NCBI RefSeq assembly: GCF_030014955.1 | Contig: NZ_JAGRPV010000001.1 | Span: 2,480,001 to 2,544,000, forward strand | DNA: 64,000 nt | Direction: 5' to 3' | DNA from: Cohnella hashimotonis | GTDB taxonomy: Bacteria; Bacillota; Bacilli; Paenibacillales; Paenibacillaceae | Shown: positions 51,669 through 63,400 of the stretch, in pieces | Layout: the number at the start of each line of letters is the position of its first letter | Position numbering within the stretch: the stretch's first letter is position 1 | Notes under the pieces: generated by a model | The model's database searches: none | The model's input: the letters and a program-made list of their open reading frames with translations, nothing else | Told to the model about the DNA's origin: nothing | Program-made: the position numbers and the translations under genes

Positions 51669-52463
51669 ATGAAGATCGTATTCGTGAGGCACGGTCAGAG
51701 CGAATACAACCTGGAAAATCGGTTCACCGGCTGGACCGATTCGGATCTGTCCGAGCAGGGACTGAAGGAAGCGCGGCAAGCGGGAAAGGCGCTGCGCGCG
51801 AACGGATTCGCCTTCGACGCCGCCTTTTCGTCGGTGCTGACGCGGGCGATTCGCACGATGGGCATCATTCTGGATGAACTGGACCAGCTGTGGATACCGG
51901 TCTCGAAGAGCTGGCGGCTCAACGAACGCCATTACGGCGCGCTGCAGGGGCTCAACAAAGCGGAGACGGCGGACCGCTACGGCGCCGATCAGGTGCTGCT
52001 CTGGCGCAGGTCCGTGAGCGAGCGGCCGCCGGCGCTTGCGCGCGATGACGAGCGGTATGCAGGCGACGATCCCCGTTACAAAAACATCGACGGCGAAGTT
52101 CCGCTGACGGAAAATCTGGACGACACGGCAGAACGCGTGCTTGTCTATTGGGAGAAAAACATTCTGCCCGAGCTGGCGGCGGGCCGCAAGCTGCTGCTGT
52201 GCGCGCACGGCAACACGCTTCGGGCGTTGATCCGGTATTTGGACGACCTGCCCGAGGACGGCGTCGTCAACCTTAACATTCCGACGGCTATTCCGCTTGT
52301 CTACGAATTCGGCGACGATATGAAGCCTGTGAAGCACTACTACCTGGGCGAAGACGGACCGCTGCCGCAGGGCGAGATTCCGCACAAAATCTCGCCCGAC
52401 CCGGCACAGGATATGCCCGGGAAGGGCGAGGGGCATCACGTTCCGCCGCAAACGCTTGATTAA
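51669..52463 (+). CDS. gpmA: 2,3-bisphosphoglycerate-dependent phosphoglycerate mutase
   Basis: A 264-residue GpmA interconverting 3- and 2-phosphoglycerate in glycolysis. [18 protein letters not shown] holds catalytic His8; [19 protein letters not shown] and [16 protein letters not shown] (second His) are conserved. The C-terminus carries a ~20-residue polar extension ([13 protein letters not shown]). GGAGGG precedes the ATG; a further upstream in-frame start lacks a ribosome site. The stop overlaps the convergent aldo/keto reductase stop by 4 nt. Confidence 0.93.
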   Translation: MKIVFVRHGQSEYNLENRFTGWTDSDLSEQGLKEARQAGKALRANGFAFDAAFSSVLTRAIRTMGIILDELDQLWIPVSKSWRLNERHYGALQGLNKAETADRYGADQVLLWRRSVSERPPALARDDERYAGDDPRYKNIDGEVPLTENLDDTAERVLVYWEKNILPELAAGRKLLLCAHGNTLRALIRYLDDLPEDGVVNLNIPTAIPLVYEFGDDMKPVKHYYLGEDGPLPQGEIPHKISPDPAQDMPGKGEGHHVPPQTLD

Positions 52464-53437
52464 AGCAACCGATAGACGGCGAACGGGCTGCCCTGCCTGA
52501 AGTCCTCGCTGATCTTGACCAGCCTGCCAAGCGTTTCTTCGGATAAACGCAAGGCATCCGCATCCAGATTGGCACGAAGCTGCTCGGGACGGGTTGCGCC
52601 GGCGATAACCGTGGCGACGGCGGGACGGGCGAGCAGCCAGGCGATCGCGAGTACCGCCGGCTGAACGCCCAGCTCTTGGGCCAGCGCGGCGACCTGGCGG
52701 CCAAGCTCGTCCGCCCGGCCGCCGAGAAAGCGGCGGAACGATGGATCGGTGTCCGCACGCGAGCCTTCCGGCGCCGTGTCGCCCGAAACGCCGTATTTGC
52801 CGGTCAAGATGCCGCCCGCAAGCGGGAAGTACGGGATGAGCCCGACCCCTTGGTCGAGGCACAGCGGAATGAGCTCGGTCTCCGGCGTGCGGTCCGCCAG
52901 CGAATAGCTGGCCTGCGTGCAGACAAATCGCTCGAGCCCGCGACGCTCACTGATGCCGAGCGCCTTCATGAGCTCCCACGCCGCATAATTGGAGGCGCCG
53001 ATATAGCGTACTTTACCCGAAGCGACCAGGTCGTCCAGCGTGCGCAGCGTTTCCTCGAGCGGCGTTCCCGGATCGAACGTATGAATCTGGTACAGATCTA
53101 CATAGTCCGTCTTCAGCCTTTTCAGGCTGCTCTCCAGCTCCCGCCGAAGATGGAAACGGGACGAACCTCTGTCGTTCGGGCCTTGTCCCATCGGCAGTCC
53201 GGCCTTGGTCGCCAGCACCGCTTCATGCCGTCTCCCCGCCAGCGCCTCTCCGATGATCGACTCCGACTGCGTGCCCGCGTAGATGTTGGCCGTGTCCAGC
53301 ATATTGATGCCGCCGTCCAGCGCCTCATGAATGATCCGGATCGACGTTTCCCGGTCCGATCGCTTGCCGAACGCGTTCGTGCCGAGTCCGATCGCCGATA
53401 CCTGAAGCCCGCTTTGACCCAATGAACGGTAGTGCAT
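52460..53437 (-). CDS. Aldo/keto reductase
   Basis: A 325-residue NADPH-dependent AKR of the YqkF/potassium-channel-beta-like group. [13 protein letters not shown] start ([13 protein letters not shown]), [19 protein letters not shown] (catalytic Asp and Tyr), LATKAG (Lys), YQIHTFDP (His), [10 protein letters not shown] and [14 protein letters not shown] are all in place. It reduces aldehydes or ketones; substrate unknown. GAGGAGG lies before the ATG at 53437; an upstream in-frame start is rejected. Its 3' end overlaps gpmA by a shared TTAA. Confidence 0.92.
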   Translation of the reverse strand: MHYRSLGQSGLQVSAIGLGTNAFGKRSDRETSIRIIHEALDGGINMLDTANIYAGTQSESIIGEALAGRRHEAVLATKAGLPMGQGPNDRGSSRFHLRRELESSLKRLKTDYVDLYQIHTFDPGTPLEETLRTLDDLVASGKVRYIGASNYAAWELMKALGISERRGLERFVCTQASYSLADRTPETELIPLCLDQGVGLIPYFPLAGGILTGKYGVSGDTAPEGSRADTDPSFRRFLGGRADELGRQVAALAQELGVQPAVLAIAWLLARPAVATVIAGATRPEQLRANLDADALRLSEETLGRLVKISEDFRQGSPFAVYRLL

Positions 53438-53769
53438 AGCAACAACCTCCTCGTTTTCAATCCAATTCCGCATTTCCTGATTGTCTCATGCCCATATAAG
53501 ATGATCAACCGCATAAGCCAAGCGCTGCGCTAAATGCGTAAAACCTCGCTTAAAGCCCGAGCCTACTTGCCCGCAGCCGCTGCAGCTGCGCTTTTTTCGT
53601 TTCCGCCAGCCAATCCGGCCTCTTCTCTCCCTGGTCACAATCTTGCGATTACCGGTCACCAGGATGGTAGTTGATCCCTGCCGCTCTGCCTTAACATGAA
53701 GGCAAGCAAGATCAACGCGGCCAAGCGCCGCAACCATCCTACGGTCCAGAGGGAAAGGGAGTCCGAACA
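53438..53769. other. Divergent intergenic region before the sugar ABC operon
   Basis: About 330 bp without a gene. It holds a plus-strand terminator-like hairpin at 53572-53597 (CGCAGC/GCTGCG then T6) that has no obvious plus-strand gene upstream. Promoters for the aldo/keto reductase and for the ABC operon must lie here but none is clear. AGGGAAAGGGAG just before 53770 is a weak ribosome site. Confidence 0.45.
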
Positions 53770-55122
53770 ATGTTAAACAAAAAGGCAATCGCCATCCCGC
53801 TCGGCACGCTGCTCGTCGCCGGCGCGCTGTCCGCCTGCGGCAGCAACGACAATAACGGCGGCAACGCCGGGGCGGCTTCTCCGTCCGCGAGCCAGTCCGC
53901 CTCGCCGAGCGCATCCGCATCCACCGCTCAGAACGCTTCGCCGTCGGCGTCTGCGTCCGCATCGTCCGACCTGCCCGCCAAGCCGGCCGAGCTCACCATC
54001 TGGCAGGACGACAACGCGGACAAGATCGCCGTCTCCACGGAGATCGCCAAAAAGTACACCGAACAGACGGGCATCAAGGTCAACATCAAGCCGGTCGCGA
54101 TGAACGACCAGCCGGACGTGCTCGCGCTCGACGGACCGGCGGGCAAAGGCCCGGACCTGTTCTACCAGCCCGGCATCGGCGCGCTGGTCATTAAAGGACT
54201 CGTGCAGGAGATCAAGGCGCCGCAGGAGACGCTGTCCGCCTACACGCCGGAAGCGCTGGCCGCGCTCAGCCAGGACGGCAAGCTGTATGGACTTCCCGCC
54301 GTCACGGAGACGTATGCGCTCTTTTACAACAAAAAGCTCGTACCTGAAGCGCCGAAAACGATCGCCGATCTTGAGAAGATCATGGCCGAGCAGACAGACG
54401 CCAAAAAGCAGCAGTACGGCTTCCTGTTCGAAGCGACCAACTTCTATTACGCATGGGCGTTCATGGGCGGCAATGACGGCTACATTTTCAAGCCGGACGG
54501 CAGCGGGGGCTTCGATACGAAGGACATCGGCTTCAACAAGGAAGGCGCGGTCCGAGGCGGCCAACTGATCCAAAGCTGGTTCCAGAAGGGCTACATTCCG
54601 AAGGACGTCAACGGCGACATCGTCGGCGGGCTGTTCGGCCAGGGCAAAGTCGGCGCGATCATCAATGGTCCGTGGGCGATCCAGGATTTGAAAAAGCAGC
54701 TCGGCGACAACTTGGGCGTAGCGCCTCTGCCTACGCTCGAAAACGGCAAACACCCGACCTCCTTCATCGGCGTCAAGGGCTGGATGCTGTCGAAGTTCAC
54801 CAAGTCGCCGGAGTGGGCGTCCGACCTGGCCGCGTTCATGACAAACGAAGAAAACGCACTTTATTACTTCAAGCAGACGGGCGAAGTGCCGCCGGTGAAA
54901 AGCGTGCTCACGAGCCCGGACCTGACGGGAGACCCGCTGGTGTTCGGCTTCTCCCAGCAAAACACGTACGGCATGCCCTTCCCGACCGTGCCGGAGCTCG
55001 ATACGGTATGGGATCCGATGGCCAACGCGCTGAAGTTCATCGCAAGCGGCAAGGACGTGCAGGGCTCGATGGACGACGCCGTGAAGCAGATCGAAGACAA
55101 GATCAAGATGACGGGCGCCTGA
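53770..55122 (+). CDS. Sugar ABC transporter substrate-binding lipoprotein (MalE-like)
   Basis: A 450-residue lipoprotein with lipobox ALSAC (Cys23), then a ~50-residue Ser/Ala-rich linker and a family-1 solute-binding domain from residue ~76 (ELTIWQDDNADKIAV). GKLYGLPAVTETYALFYNKKLV and GKVGAIINGPWAIQDLKKQ are MalE-type. It captures maltose-like or other oligosaccharides at the cell surface. The two permeases follow, and then a surface glucanase-like protein, so alpha-glucan oligosaccharides are a reasonable guess for ligand. Confidence 0.9.
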   Translation: MLNKKAIAIPLGTLLVAGALSACGSNDNNGGNAGAASPSASQSASPSASASTAQNASPSASASASSDLPAKPAELTIWQDDNADKIAVSTEIAKKYTEQTGIKVNIKPVAMNDQPDVLALDGPAGKGPDLFYQPGIGALVIKGLVQEIKAPQETLSAYTPEALAALSQDGKLYGLPAVTETYALFYNKKLVPEAPKTIADLEKIMAEQTDAKKQQYGFLFEATNFYYAWAFMGGNDGYIFKPDGSGGFDTKDIGFNKEGAVRGGQLIQSWFQKGYIPKDVNGDIVGGLFGQGKVGAIINGPWAIQDLKKQLGDNLGVAPLPTLENGKHPTSFIGVKGWMLSKFTKSPEWASDLAAFMTNEENALYYFKQTGEVPPVKSVLTSPDLTGDPLVFGFSQQNTYGMPFPTVPELDTVWDPMANALKFIASGKDVQGSMDDAVKQIEDKIKMTGA

Positions 55123-55151
55123 TCGCAAGCGCGGCTCAACATAGAATCGGG

Positions 55152-55186
55152 AGGAGGGGCTTGCATAGAAGCCCCTCTTCTTTTTA
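55152..55186 (+). terminator. Intra-operon attenuating hairpin
   Basis: GAGGGGCTT/AAGCCCCTC stem with a 6-nt loop and TTCTTTTT, between the binding-protein and permease genes. Such partial terminators keep binding-protein message in excess over permease message. Confidence 0.8.
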
Positions 55187-55202
55187 AGGAAGGTGTCACC
55201 TC

Positions 55203-56507
55203 ATGCAAATTCAACAAGCCGCAACGGGCGGGCCTCGCAGGAGCGAAGGTCTAAGGCCGCGGACGGCGGCGCTGCTGTCCGTCATTCCCGGCATCGGACA
55301 ATATGCCAACCGCCGTTATATCAAGGGCACGATCTTCCTGCTCCTTGCCGCAGCCGTCGGCACTGCCTTGTCGGCGCCGATCGTAAACGGCATTTATGGC
55401 TTGATCACGCTCGGCAGCAATCCCGAGATCGACGACTCCAGGACGCTGCTCGTCGAAGGCATCATCGCGGCGCTCCTGCTGATCCTGTTCGCGTCGGCGT
55501 ACGCGCTCAACATGCGGGACGCATACCGGGACGCGGCCAAAAAGCAGGAAGGACTGCGCATCCCGTCCGTCCGCCAGGCTTTTCACGACAGCTGGGAGCG
55601 CGGATTCCCGTACTTCGTCATCGTGCCGACGTTCATGCTGCTGACGATGATCGTCATTTTCCCGCTGCTGTTCATGATTTGTCTCGCGTTCACCAACTAC
55701 AATCTATACAACTCGCCGCCCGCGCATCTGCTCGATTGGGTCGCGTTCGACAACTTCGTCGCGCTGTTTACCGAAGCCGTATGGACGAAAAGCCTGCTTG
55801 CGGTGCTCACCTGGACGGTCGTGTGGACGCTGGTCGCGACGAGCCTCCAGATCGCGCTCGCTTTTTTTCTCGCGCTCCTGGTGAACGACGCTCGCGTCCG
55901 TTTCAAAAAGCTCATCCGAACCGTGTTCATTCTGCCCTGGGCCGTGCCGTCGTTCATGACGGTGCTCGTGTTCGCCGCGATGTTCAACGATACGTTCGGC
56001 TCCGTCAACCGCGACGTCATGTCGCTGCTGGGCACTTCGATTCCGTGGCTGACCGACCCGACCTGGGCGCGGCTCGCGATTATTTTCGTGCAAATCTGGC
56101 TCGGCTTCCCCTATGTGTTCACGCTTGTGACAGGCGTGCTTCAGAGCATTTCCAAGGACTGGTACGAGGCGGCCGACGTCGACGGCGGCTCCCGCTGGGA
56201 CAAGATGCGCTTTATCACGCTGCCCCACGTCCTGTACGCGACCGCGCCGCTGCTCATCATGCAGTTTTCGTACAATTTCAACAACTTCAACATCATCTAC
56301 CTGTTCAATAAAGGCGGCCCGCCGGTCCCGGGACAGAGCTCGGGCGCGACCGACATTCTGATCTCCTGGGTGTACACGCTCACGTTCGACCAGAACAACT
56401 ACAAGATGGCCGCCGCGATCTCGATCATTATGGGCCTTGTCGTCGCGCTGTTCGCCTTTTTTCAATTCCGCCGGACGCGCTCGTTCCGCGAGGAGGGCAT
56501 GTATTGA
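55203..56507 (+). CDS. Sugar ABC transporter permease (MalF-like)
   Basis: A 434-residue permease with about eight helices and a MalF-like N-terminal extension: an early hydrophobic pair (residues ~38-100, with IPGIGQYANRRYIKG before it), then the core. The EAA loop reads YEAADVDGGSRWDKMRFITLPHVLY; NFNNFNIIYLFNKGGPP is typical of MalF/GanP. AAGGAAGGTG precedes the ATG. The stop overlaps the next start (TGATG). Confidence 0.9.
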   Translation: MQIQQAATGGPRRSEGLRPRTAALLSVIPGIGQYANRRYIKGTIFLLLAAAVGTALSAPIVNGIYGLITLGSNPEIDDSRTLLVEGIIAALLLILFASAYALNMRDAYRDAAKKQEGLRIPSVRQAFHDSWERGFPYFVIVPTFMLLTMIVIFPLLFMICLAFTNYNLYNSPPAHLLDWVAFDNFVALFTEAVWTKSLLAVLTWTVVWTLVATSLQIALAFFLALLVNDARVRFKKLIRTVFILPWAVPSFMTVLVFAAMFNDTFGSVNRDVMSLLGTSIPWLTDPTWARLAIIFVQIWLGFPYVFTLVTGVLQSISKDWYEAADVDGGSRWDKMRFITLPHVLYATAPLLIMQFSYNFNNFNIIYLFNKGGPPVPGQSSGATDILISWVYTLTFDQNNYKMAAAISIIMGLVVALFAFFQFRRTRSFREEGMY

Positions 56508-57349
56508 TGGGTCGCAAGCTCAAGTCCAGGCTCGAAGTGGCCGGCATTTACCTCGTCGTCCTGATCATGTTCGCCGTCATCCTGTATCCGCTGCTATGGG
56601 CGGTCAGCATCTCGCTCAATCCGGGTACGAGCATGTTCAGCTCCAAGCTGATTCCCGACTCGCTGTCGCTCGAGCACTACAGGTGGCTGTTCTACGATCC
56701 GCGCAGCGATTACGTGCTCTGGTATAAAAACACGATTTACGTCGCCGTGCTGAACGCGCTGTTTTCCGTCATCATGGTCGGACTCGTCGCGTTCGTCTTC
56801 TCCCGCTACCACTTCGCGGGCCGCAAAAACAGCATCTATGCGGTGCTGCTCATGCAGATGTTCCCCGTGCTGATGGGCATGGTGGCGATTTATTTGCTGC
56901 TCAACCTCGTCGGCCTGCTCGATACGTTCGCCGGGCTCATCATCTTCTACGTGATCGGCGGTCTGCCGATGAACGTGTTCCTCGTCAAAGGATACATGGA
57001 CACGATTCCGCGGGATCTGGACGAGTCGGCGAAAATGGACGGCGCGGGGCATCTGACGACGTACATCCGCATCCTGTTCCCGCTCGTGCGGCCGATTCTG
57101 GCCGTCGTGGCGCTGTTTACGTTTATGGCGCCGTTCATGGACTTTCTGACGCCGCGCATCATCCTGCGTTCGCCGGAAAAGTTCACGATCGCGCTCGGTC
57201 TGTTCAGCTTCATCAACGACAAGGTCGGCAACAACTTCACGATGTTCGCGGCCGGCACGATTCTCGTCGCCCTGCCGATCGCGGTCGTGTTTCTCATTCT
57301 GCAGCGCTACCTGATCGCGGGACTCGCGGAAGGCGCGACGAAGGGCTAG
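56507..57349 (+). CDS. Sugar ABC transporter permease (MalG-like)
   Basis: A 280-residue six-helix permease with EAA loop DESAKMDGAGHLTTYIRILFPLVRPIL and the MalG-type SRYHFAGRKNSIYAVLLMQMFPVLMGMVAIYLLLNL (residues ~98-133). The ATG at 56507 shares a base with the upstream TGA and has AGGAGGG before it. No ATPase is encoded here, so an MsmX-type multipurpose ATPase elsewhere in the genome must energise the importer. Confidence 0.9.
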   Translation: MGRKLKSRLEVAGIYLVVLIMFAVILYPLLWAVSISLNPGTSMFSSKLIPDSLSLEHYRWLFYDPRSDYVLWYKNTIYVAVLNALFSVIMVGLVAFVFSRYHFAGRKNSIYAVLLMQMFPVLMGMVAIYLLLNLVGLLDTFAGLIIFYVIGGLPMNVFLVKGYMDTIPRDLDESAKMDGAGHLTTYIRILFPLVRPILAVVALFTFMAPFMDFLTPRIILRSPEKFTIALGLFSFINDKVGNNFTMFAAGTILVALPIAVVFLILQRYLIAGLAEGATKG

Positions 57350-57429
57350 AAGTCGGGCGCGTATGGCAAGGACGTGCCGGGTGACGACATGAGCAAGCAA
57401 CCATCCGAAAAAGGAGAGGTATCCGACCT

Positions 57430-60400
57430 ATGATACGTTGGCGGAAATGGCTGGTTTTCAGTCTGATCGCGGCGCTGCTGCTCGCGCCGCTGCAGGCTGT
57501 TTCGGCATTGGCCGGCGCAGGGGAGCCTGCAGCGCAAGACGCGGGAACTTACGTCAGGTTCAAGGACGACTGGAAGGGCATGTATTTGTACGAGGACACG
57601 GCCGGCCGAGTGCGCTACGGCACGACGGCGCTGTCCGATCCGGCCGCCGAGTGGCGGATCGAGGATGCCGGCGCGGGCAAGAAGCTCATTCGCAACCGGC
57701 TCAGCGGCCGGGTGCTGGATATGACGTCGGTGACGCCGGACGCCCGGATCACGGATCCGCTCGAGACGACGGCCGCAGACGCGTCGACGCCGGGCGCGCA
57801 GTGGCTCGTGAACGACGTTCCCGGCAAACCCGGCGCGGTGGGCGTCGTCAGCGCGGGTAATGCAAGCCGGCTGCTCAACGTTCAGACGCAGGACGGCTTC
57901 GCGCATGCTAACAACTGGGCGCAGGCCGGCTGGGGCAGCGCGACCTGGCATGTCGAGTCGGCTGAATCCAGCGAGCCCGTGCGCATTTTGAATCCGTGGC
58001 AGGGAACCTTCCTGTTCGAGGATGCGGGCAAGGTCAAATACGGCTCCCCTGCGATCACGGACGCTTCTTCGCAATGGTTCGCTGAGACGACGGACGGGAA
58101 GACGGTATTCAGGAACCGTGCGACCGGTCATGTGCTGAATATGAAAAACGTCGCCGAAGCGGATGCCGTCGCGCAGCCGCTGGAGTCGCTGCCCCCGGAG
58201 GAAGGGGAGGGCGGGATGACCGCGCAATGGGTGCTTTCCCCGCCTGACGAATCGGGCCGGGTCAGCGTGTCGAGCGCGGTATACGCGAACCGGCTCCTGA
58301 ACGTTCAGACGCAGGACGGCTACGCGCATGCGAACGATTGGGCGCAGCCGAGCTGGGGGAGCGCGCTATGGAAGCTGCAGCCGGCGGCCGAGGTCGAGCC
58401 GGTTCGGCTCAAAGACGGCTGGAAGGGCGGTTATCTGTTCGAGGATGCAGCGGGCGACGTGAAATACGGCATGCCGGCGGCAGAAGATAAGGGCGCGTTA
58501 TGGCTCGTCTACGACACGGCTGGCGGAACGTTGATTCGCAGCGCGCAAAGCGGCAACTACCTGACTGCGAGGGAGCCGGCGGTCTCGGGGTCCGAGCCTT
58601 TCGCCTGGGCGATGGCGCCGGCGAAGGATTCCGGCGGCAGCTCGGTGGAGGGCCATTATACGTTCGCCGATCCCGCCGATTCGTCCGCGCTGCTCAACGT
58701 CCAGGCGCAGGACGGCGCCGGACACGTCAACGACTGGGCGCAGCCGGCATGGGGGAGCGCGCAGTGGCTGCTCGAGGACCCGGCGCTGACGCCCGGCGGT
58801 CCGGGCGAGCCGCAGGCACCGAGCTATATCCGGATCAAGAGCAGCTGGCTGCAGCTGTACATGTACGAGGAGGACGGCATCGTTAAGTACGGCAACGCCG
58901 CGGCGGGAGATCCGAAGGCGGAGTGGCTGGTCGTATCCGGAGAAGGCTACAAGCGGATTCAAAACCGCGCGACGGGTCATTTCGTGACACTCGACGGGGC
59001 GACGGACGCGCGTCAGCCGCTCCGTGCTACGGATCTTCGTGAAGGCTCGACGGCGGGGGATTGGGTCATCGAGGACTATCAGGGCGCCAAGCAGATTCAC
59101 AGCGTTCGCGATGCGAACGAGTCCGCAGACAAGCAGTTCTACATTCACGTCGAAAACAAGCTTAAGTTCGCGCAGTACGGGGTCATCAACCGGGATTGGA
59201 GCAGTCCCAAGTGGATTTTCGTTCCGGTTGGGGATACGGGCGTCCCGCAAGGCTACGTAACGCTTAAAAACGGCTACAGAGGAACGTATCTGTACGAGGA
59301 GAACGGCGTCGTCAAAGACGGCACGCCGGACCTGGAAGCGCCGGCCGCGCAATGGTCGCTGCGCCGGGGCGAGCAGGGTGTCTTGATCGTAAACCGTGCG
59401 ACGGGACATCTCGTTTCCAACGAACATGTGACTAGTTATGAGAGCGCGCTGGAGGCGCTCGACATCGATCCGACCTGGGGCAGCGCGCAGTGGACGATGA
59501 CGGACGGCGCCGAAGGCCGCAAGGTGTTCACGAACGTATGGAAAAACGACCAGCGCATCCATGACGAGGACAACAAGGGCTTCGCCCAGTCCAGCGGCGT
59601 GCCGGCCGACTGGGGCAGCGCGCAGTGGCTCGTCGATGCCGCGCCGTCTGTGCCTTCCGTGCTGCCGGATGGCTATGTCCGCATCAGGAATGACGCGACG
59701 GGGCAGTATTTGTACGAAAATGCGCGTCATGTCGTCCTTTACGGCAATCCCGCGCAGGAAGACGCGTCCTCTCACTGGCTTATCGAGAGCGGCGTTAACG
59801 GCGAGCGCCTCGCGAACAGGGCAACAGGCAACGTTATGTCGATCGCAGGCGCGCAGGCCTACCTTGAGACGGAGGACGCTTCCGGCGGCTCCGACGCTTC
59901 GCTCTGGCATATCGAGGACGCGCCGATCGCAGGCAGCCTCTTGATTCGAAGCGGGGCGGCCGGACATCTCGACGAATATTTGCACACCGAGGACCGTACG
60001 GGCTATGCCCAATACGATCTGCGGTCGATCGAGAGCGAGGGGGTCCGCTGGACGCTGGAGACCGCTGTCGGAGAAGCGCGTCCGCCGGTTCCGGAAGCCG
60101 AAGATTCAAATGGCGTTACGCCGGCGATCGCGGATACCAACGTATATGCGCTGTCGAGCGATGTTTATGGCGGGCTGCTGACCGGCGCGGGCAGCGAAGC
60201 CAGCGTGATTGCCTCAGCAACGGGAGTGGCTTCGGGGACTCGTTGGGTGCTCGAATCTTACGACGGATACACCCGCGTCAAGCAGCTGGACTCCGGACGT
60301 TATCTGTCGGCCGATTCGGCGGGCACGGTTGTCCTGTCGTCCGATGGCGCGTCGCTGGGCGCGCAGTGGCGGTTGAATGAGGATGCGGGGCTCGCCTCGC

Positions 60401-63400
60401 TGGGCAGCGCGCTCTTGCCGGGACAGGCGCTTGCGGTCGTAGGCGGCAGCGGCAAGCTCGGGCTTGCGGCCCAGGACGCGGCAGCGTCCCGCTGGCAGCT
60501 TCGTCCCCTTAAGGGCACGGTGACTTACGAAGCGGAAAACGCGTTTGCGCGGGGCGGCGTAGCGATCGGGACAGCTTCAGGTGTCTCGTATGCCGAGCGC
60601 TTCGAAGGCGAAGATGCCGCTTTAATCTTTGCGGCCGACGCGCCGGCAGCGGGCAGCTACTCTGCTTCGGTGCGCTATCGCGGGGCAGGCGAGCTTGCGC
60701 TGGTCGTGAACGGCGTCCGGACCGGCACGCTGTCGCTGACCGGCGACGAAGGCTGGCGCGAAGCGGCGATCTCGCTTTCGCTACGCGAGGGTTATAATAG
60801 CGTCGAGCTGCAGGGCATGGGCGCAATATCGGGTACAGTGGCGATCGACGCATTGATCGTCCGTGGCGCCGTGGCGTCGCCATCTCGCGGGGCGGACGTT
60901 CCTTACACCACGTACGAAGCCGAGCGGATGAACACCAACGCGCAGCTCGTATCGGGCAGCAGAGCCTACGGCACGTTGTCCGCCGAGTCGTCCGGGCGGC
61001 AGGCGGTAAAGCTCGCGTCAACAGGCGACTACGTATCGTTCAAGACGTCCGCCGCGGCGAACTTCCTGAATATCCGCTACAGTATACCGGATAGCGAGGA
61101 CGGCGCGGGATTGGACGCTACGCTGAGTGTGTACGTGAACGGGCAGAAGCGAGGCACGCTCGCTTTGACGTCCCGATTCAGCTGGGTGTACGGCAAATAT
61201 CCGTACACCAACCAGCCTGCGGACGGCGATCCGCATCGTTTCTATGACGAAGCGCAGCAATTCGTCGGCGATATTCCGGCCGGCGCAACCGTGGCGCTGC
61301 GCAAGGACGAAGGGGATATGGCCGCAAGCTACGCGATCGACTTTGCCGAGCTCGAGCTTGCGCCGGAACCGCTCGCGATGACTGCCGGCTACGTATCCGC
61401 CGTGGACTTCGGCGCCGTCCCGGACGACGGCGAGGACGATACAACGGCTCTCGAGGCGGCGATCGGCGCAGCGAAGCGCGAAGGGGCCGGCCTGTGGCTG
61501 GCGGCGGGCGATTACCTGCTTAGCAAGCCGCTCGAAGTTAGCGGCGTCGAGATTGCTGGCGCCGGCATGTGGTACTCCAAGCTGACGGGCGCCGGCTTCA
61601 TGGGCCGCGGCGACCGGGTCCGCATCCGCGATTTGACCGTCGACGTCGGCGTGAACGGCAGACACGACGCATTGCCGGAGGCGGGCTTCGACGGCGCGTA
61701 TGGCAAAGGCTCGTCGATCCAGCATGTATGGATCCGCCATGCGAAGGCAGGTGTCTGGACGACGCTTAGCGACGATGCTTCTGTGGCTACGGAAGGCTTG
61801 TACCTCGGCGGTTTGCGCGTCAGGGATACGTACGCGGACGGCGTGCATTTCTCGACAGGCACGAAGCACGCGATGCTCGAGCACAGCTCGGTCCGCAATA
61901 CGGGCGACGACGCCGTCGCGCTATGGTCCGATCCGCGCGAAGGCGCAAGCGACGAGCTGGCCCGCACGGAAGGGAACGTCGTGCGCTTCAATACGATCCA
62001 GCTGCCGACGCTGGCGGACAATGTCGCCGTATTCGGCGGCAAGGACAACGCGATCCGCGACAACATCATCACGGATACGATGGGCTTCGGCGCCGGCATC
62101 GCGATATCGACGCGTTTTAATCCCGTGCCGTTCGCCGGCACGACGGTAGTGGAGCGGAACACGCTTCTGCGCACGGGCGGCCGCGAGCCGAACTGGGGAC
62201 AGGACTTCGGCGCGATCTGGCTGTTCGCGGGCGACAAGCCGATCGATGCGGACATCGTCTTCCGCAACAACGAGGCGATCGACAGCACGTATCAGGGCTT
62301 CTACGCCAACGGAGACAAAGGCGTGCATGCCGAGCCTGGACGCAAGGTGACCGTCGAAAATCTCGTGATCGACGGCGCTGGAACCTGGGGGCTCCAAGTG
62401 AATGGAGACGCGATCGGCAGCGTGACGCTGGCGAACGTCCTCGTGCGCGACACGAAGCTCGGCAGGCAATTCAATGGTGCGGGCGTGGAGAAATTCAGGC
62501 TCGAGGCCGGCGAATCCGCCGGAGAGAATGCTTCGGCGGGCCGCAATCCGCAAGTCGTACCGGACGATGAGCGCAACGGGCCCGACGCGCCGGGCAATGC
62601 CGCCGTGCAGAATCCGACGAATGCGGCGATCCAGCAAATGGACGAGGCGCTTCGGGATGCGCTGACGGGCAAGCCATCCGTCCTTCGTCTTCGGGTGAAG
62701 GCGGAAGCGGACGGCTCGGCAGCCGTCTCGATCGGCGCCGCTGCGCTTAAGGAATCGGTCGCCGCAGTGCCGGGAGGACTGATCGCGATCGAGGCCGGCG
62801 GCGTTAGCTATATGCTGCCGATAACGCTCATCGCGCAATGGCTCGATGAAAAGGCCGGCTCGTCTTCTCCGACGTCTGCGACAGGGGCGGGCAAGCTGGT
62901 GCTGACGATCGCGCCGCCTGCCGCAGACGTTATAAAGGCCATGACACAAGCGGCCTCCGGCGCCGGTTTGACGCTCATCGAAGGCGCACAATACGAATTC
63001 GAGCTCTATTGGTCGTCGGACGGCGCAGAATCGCCGATCAACAGCTTCGGCAGCCTGTTCGTAGACAGAAGCTTGACACTGAACGGTACCCTGGACGGCG
63101 GGAGGACGACTGCGCTCGTGTACGACCCCGCAAGCCGCGCCTTCCGGCCTGTGCCTGCATTGTTCAAATCGTCTGGCGGCAAGACGACGGTTACGATCCG
63201 GAGCACGACCAACAGCATTTATGTCTTGGCCGATTCGGCGCGGTCGTTCGGCGATTTGGCAGGGCATTGGGAGAGGGCAGATATTGAACTGCTGGCGGCG
63301 AAGCGAATCGTGAACGGGACAGGAGCCGGCAAATTCTCCCCCGGCGCTGCGGTGAGCCGCGCGGAATTCGCCGCGATGCTCGTGCGGGCGCTCGGTCTGA

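Noticed and set aside
53572-53597. Terminator-like hairpin with T6
   Set aside because: Not listed as a separate feature because no plus-strand gene precedes it; it may be fortuitous.
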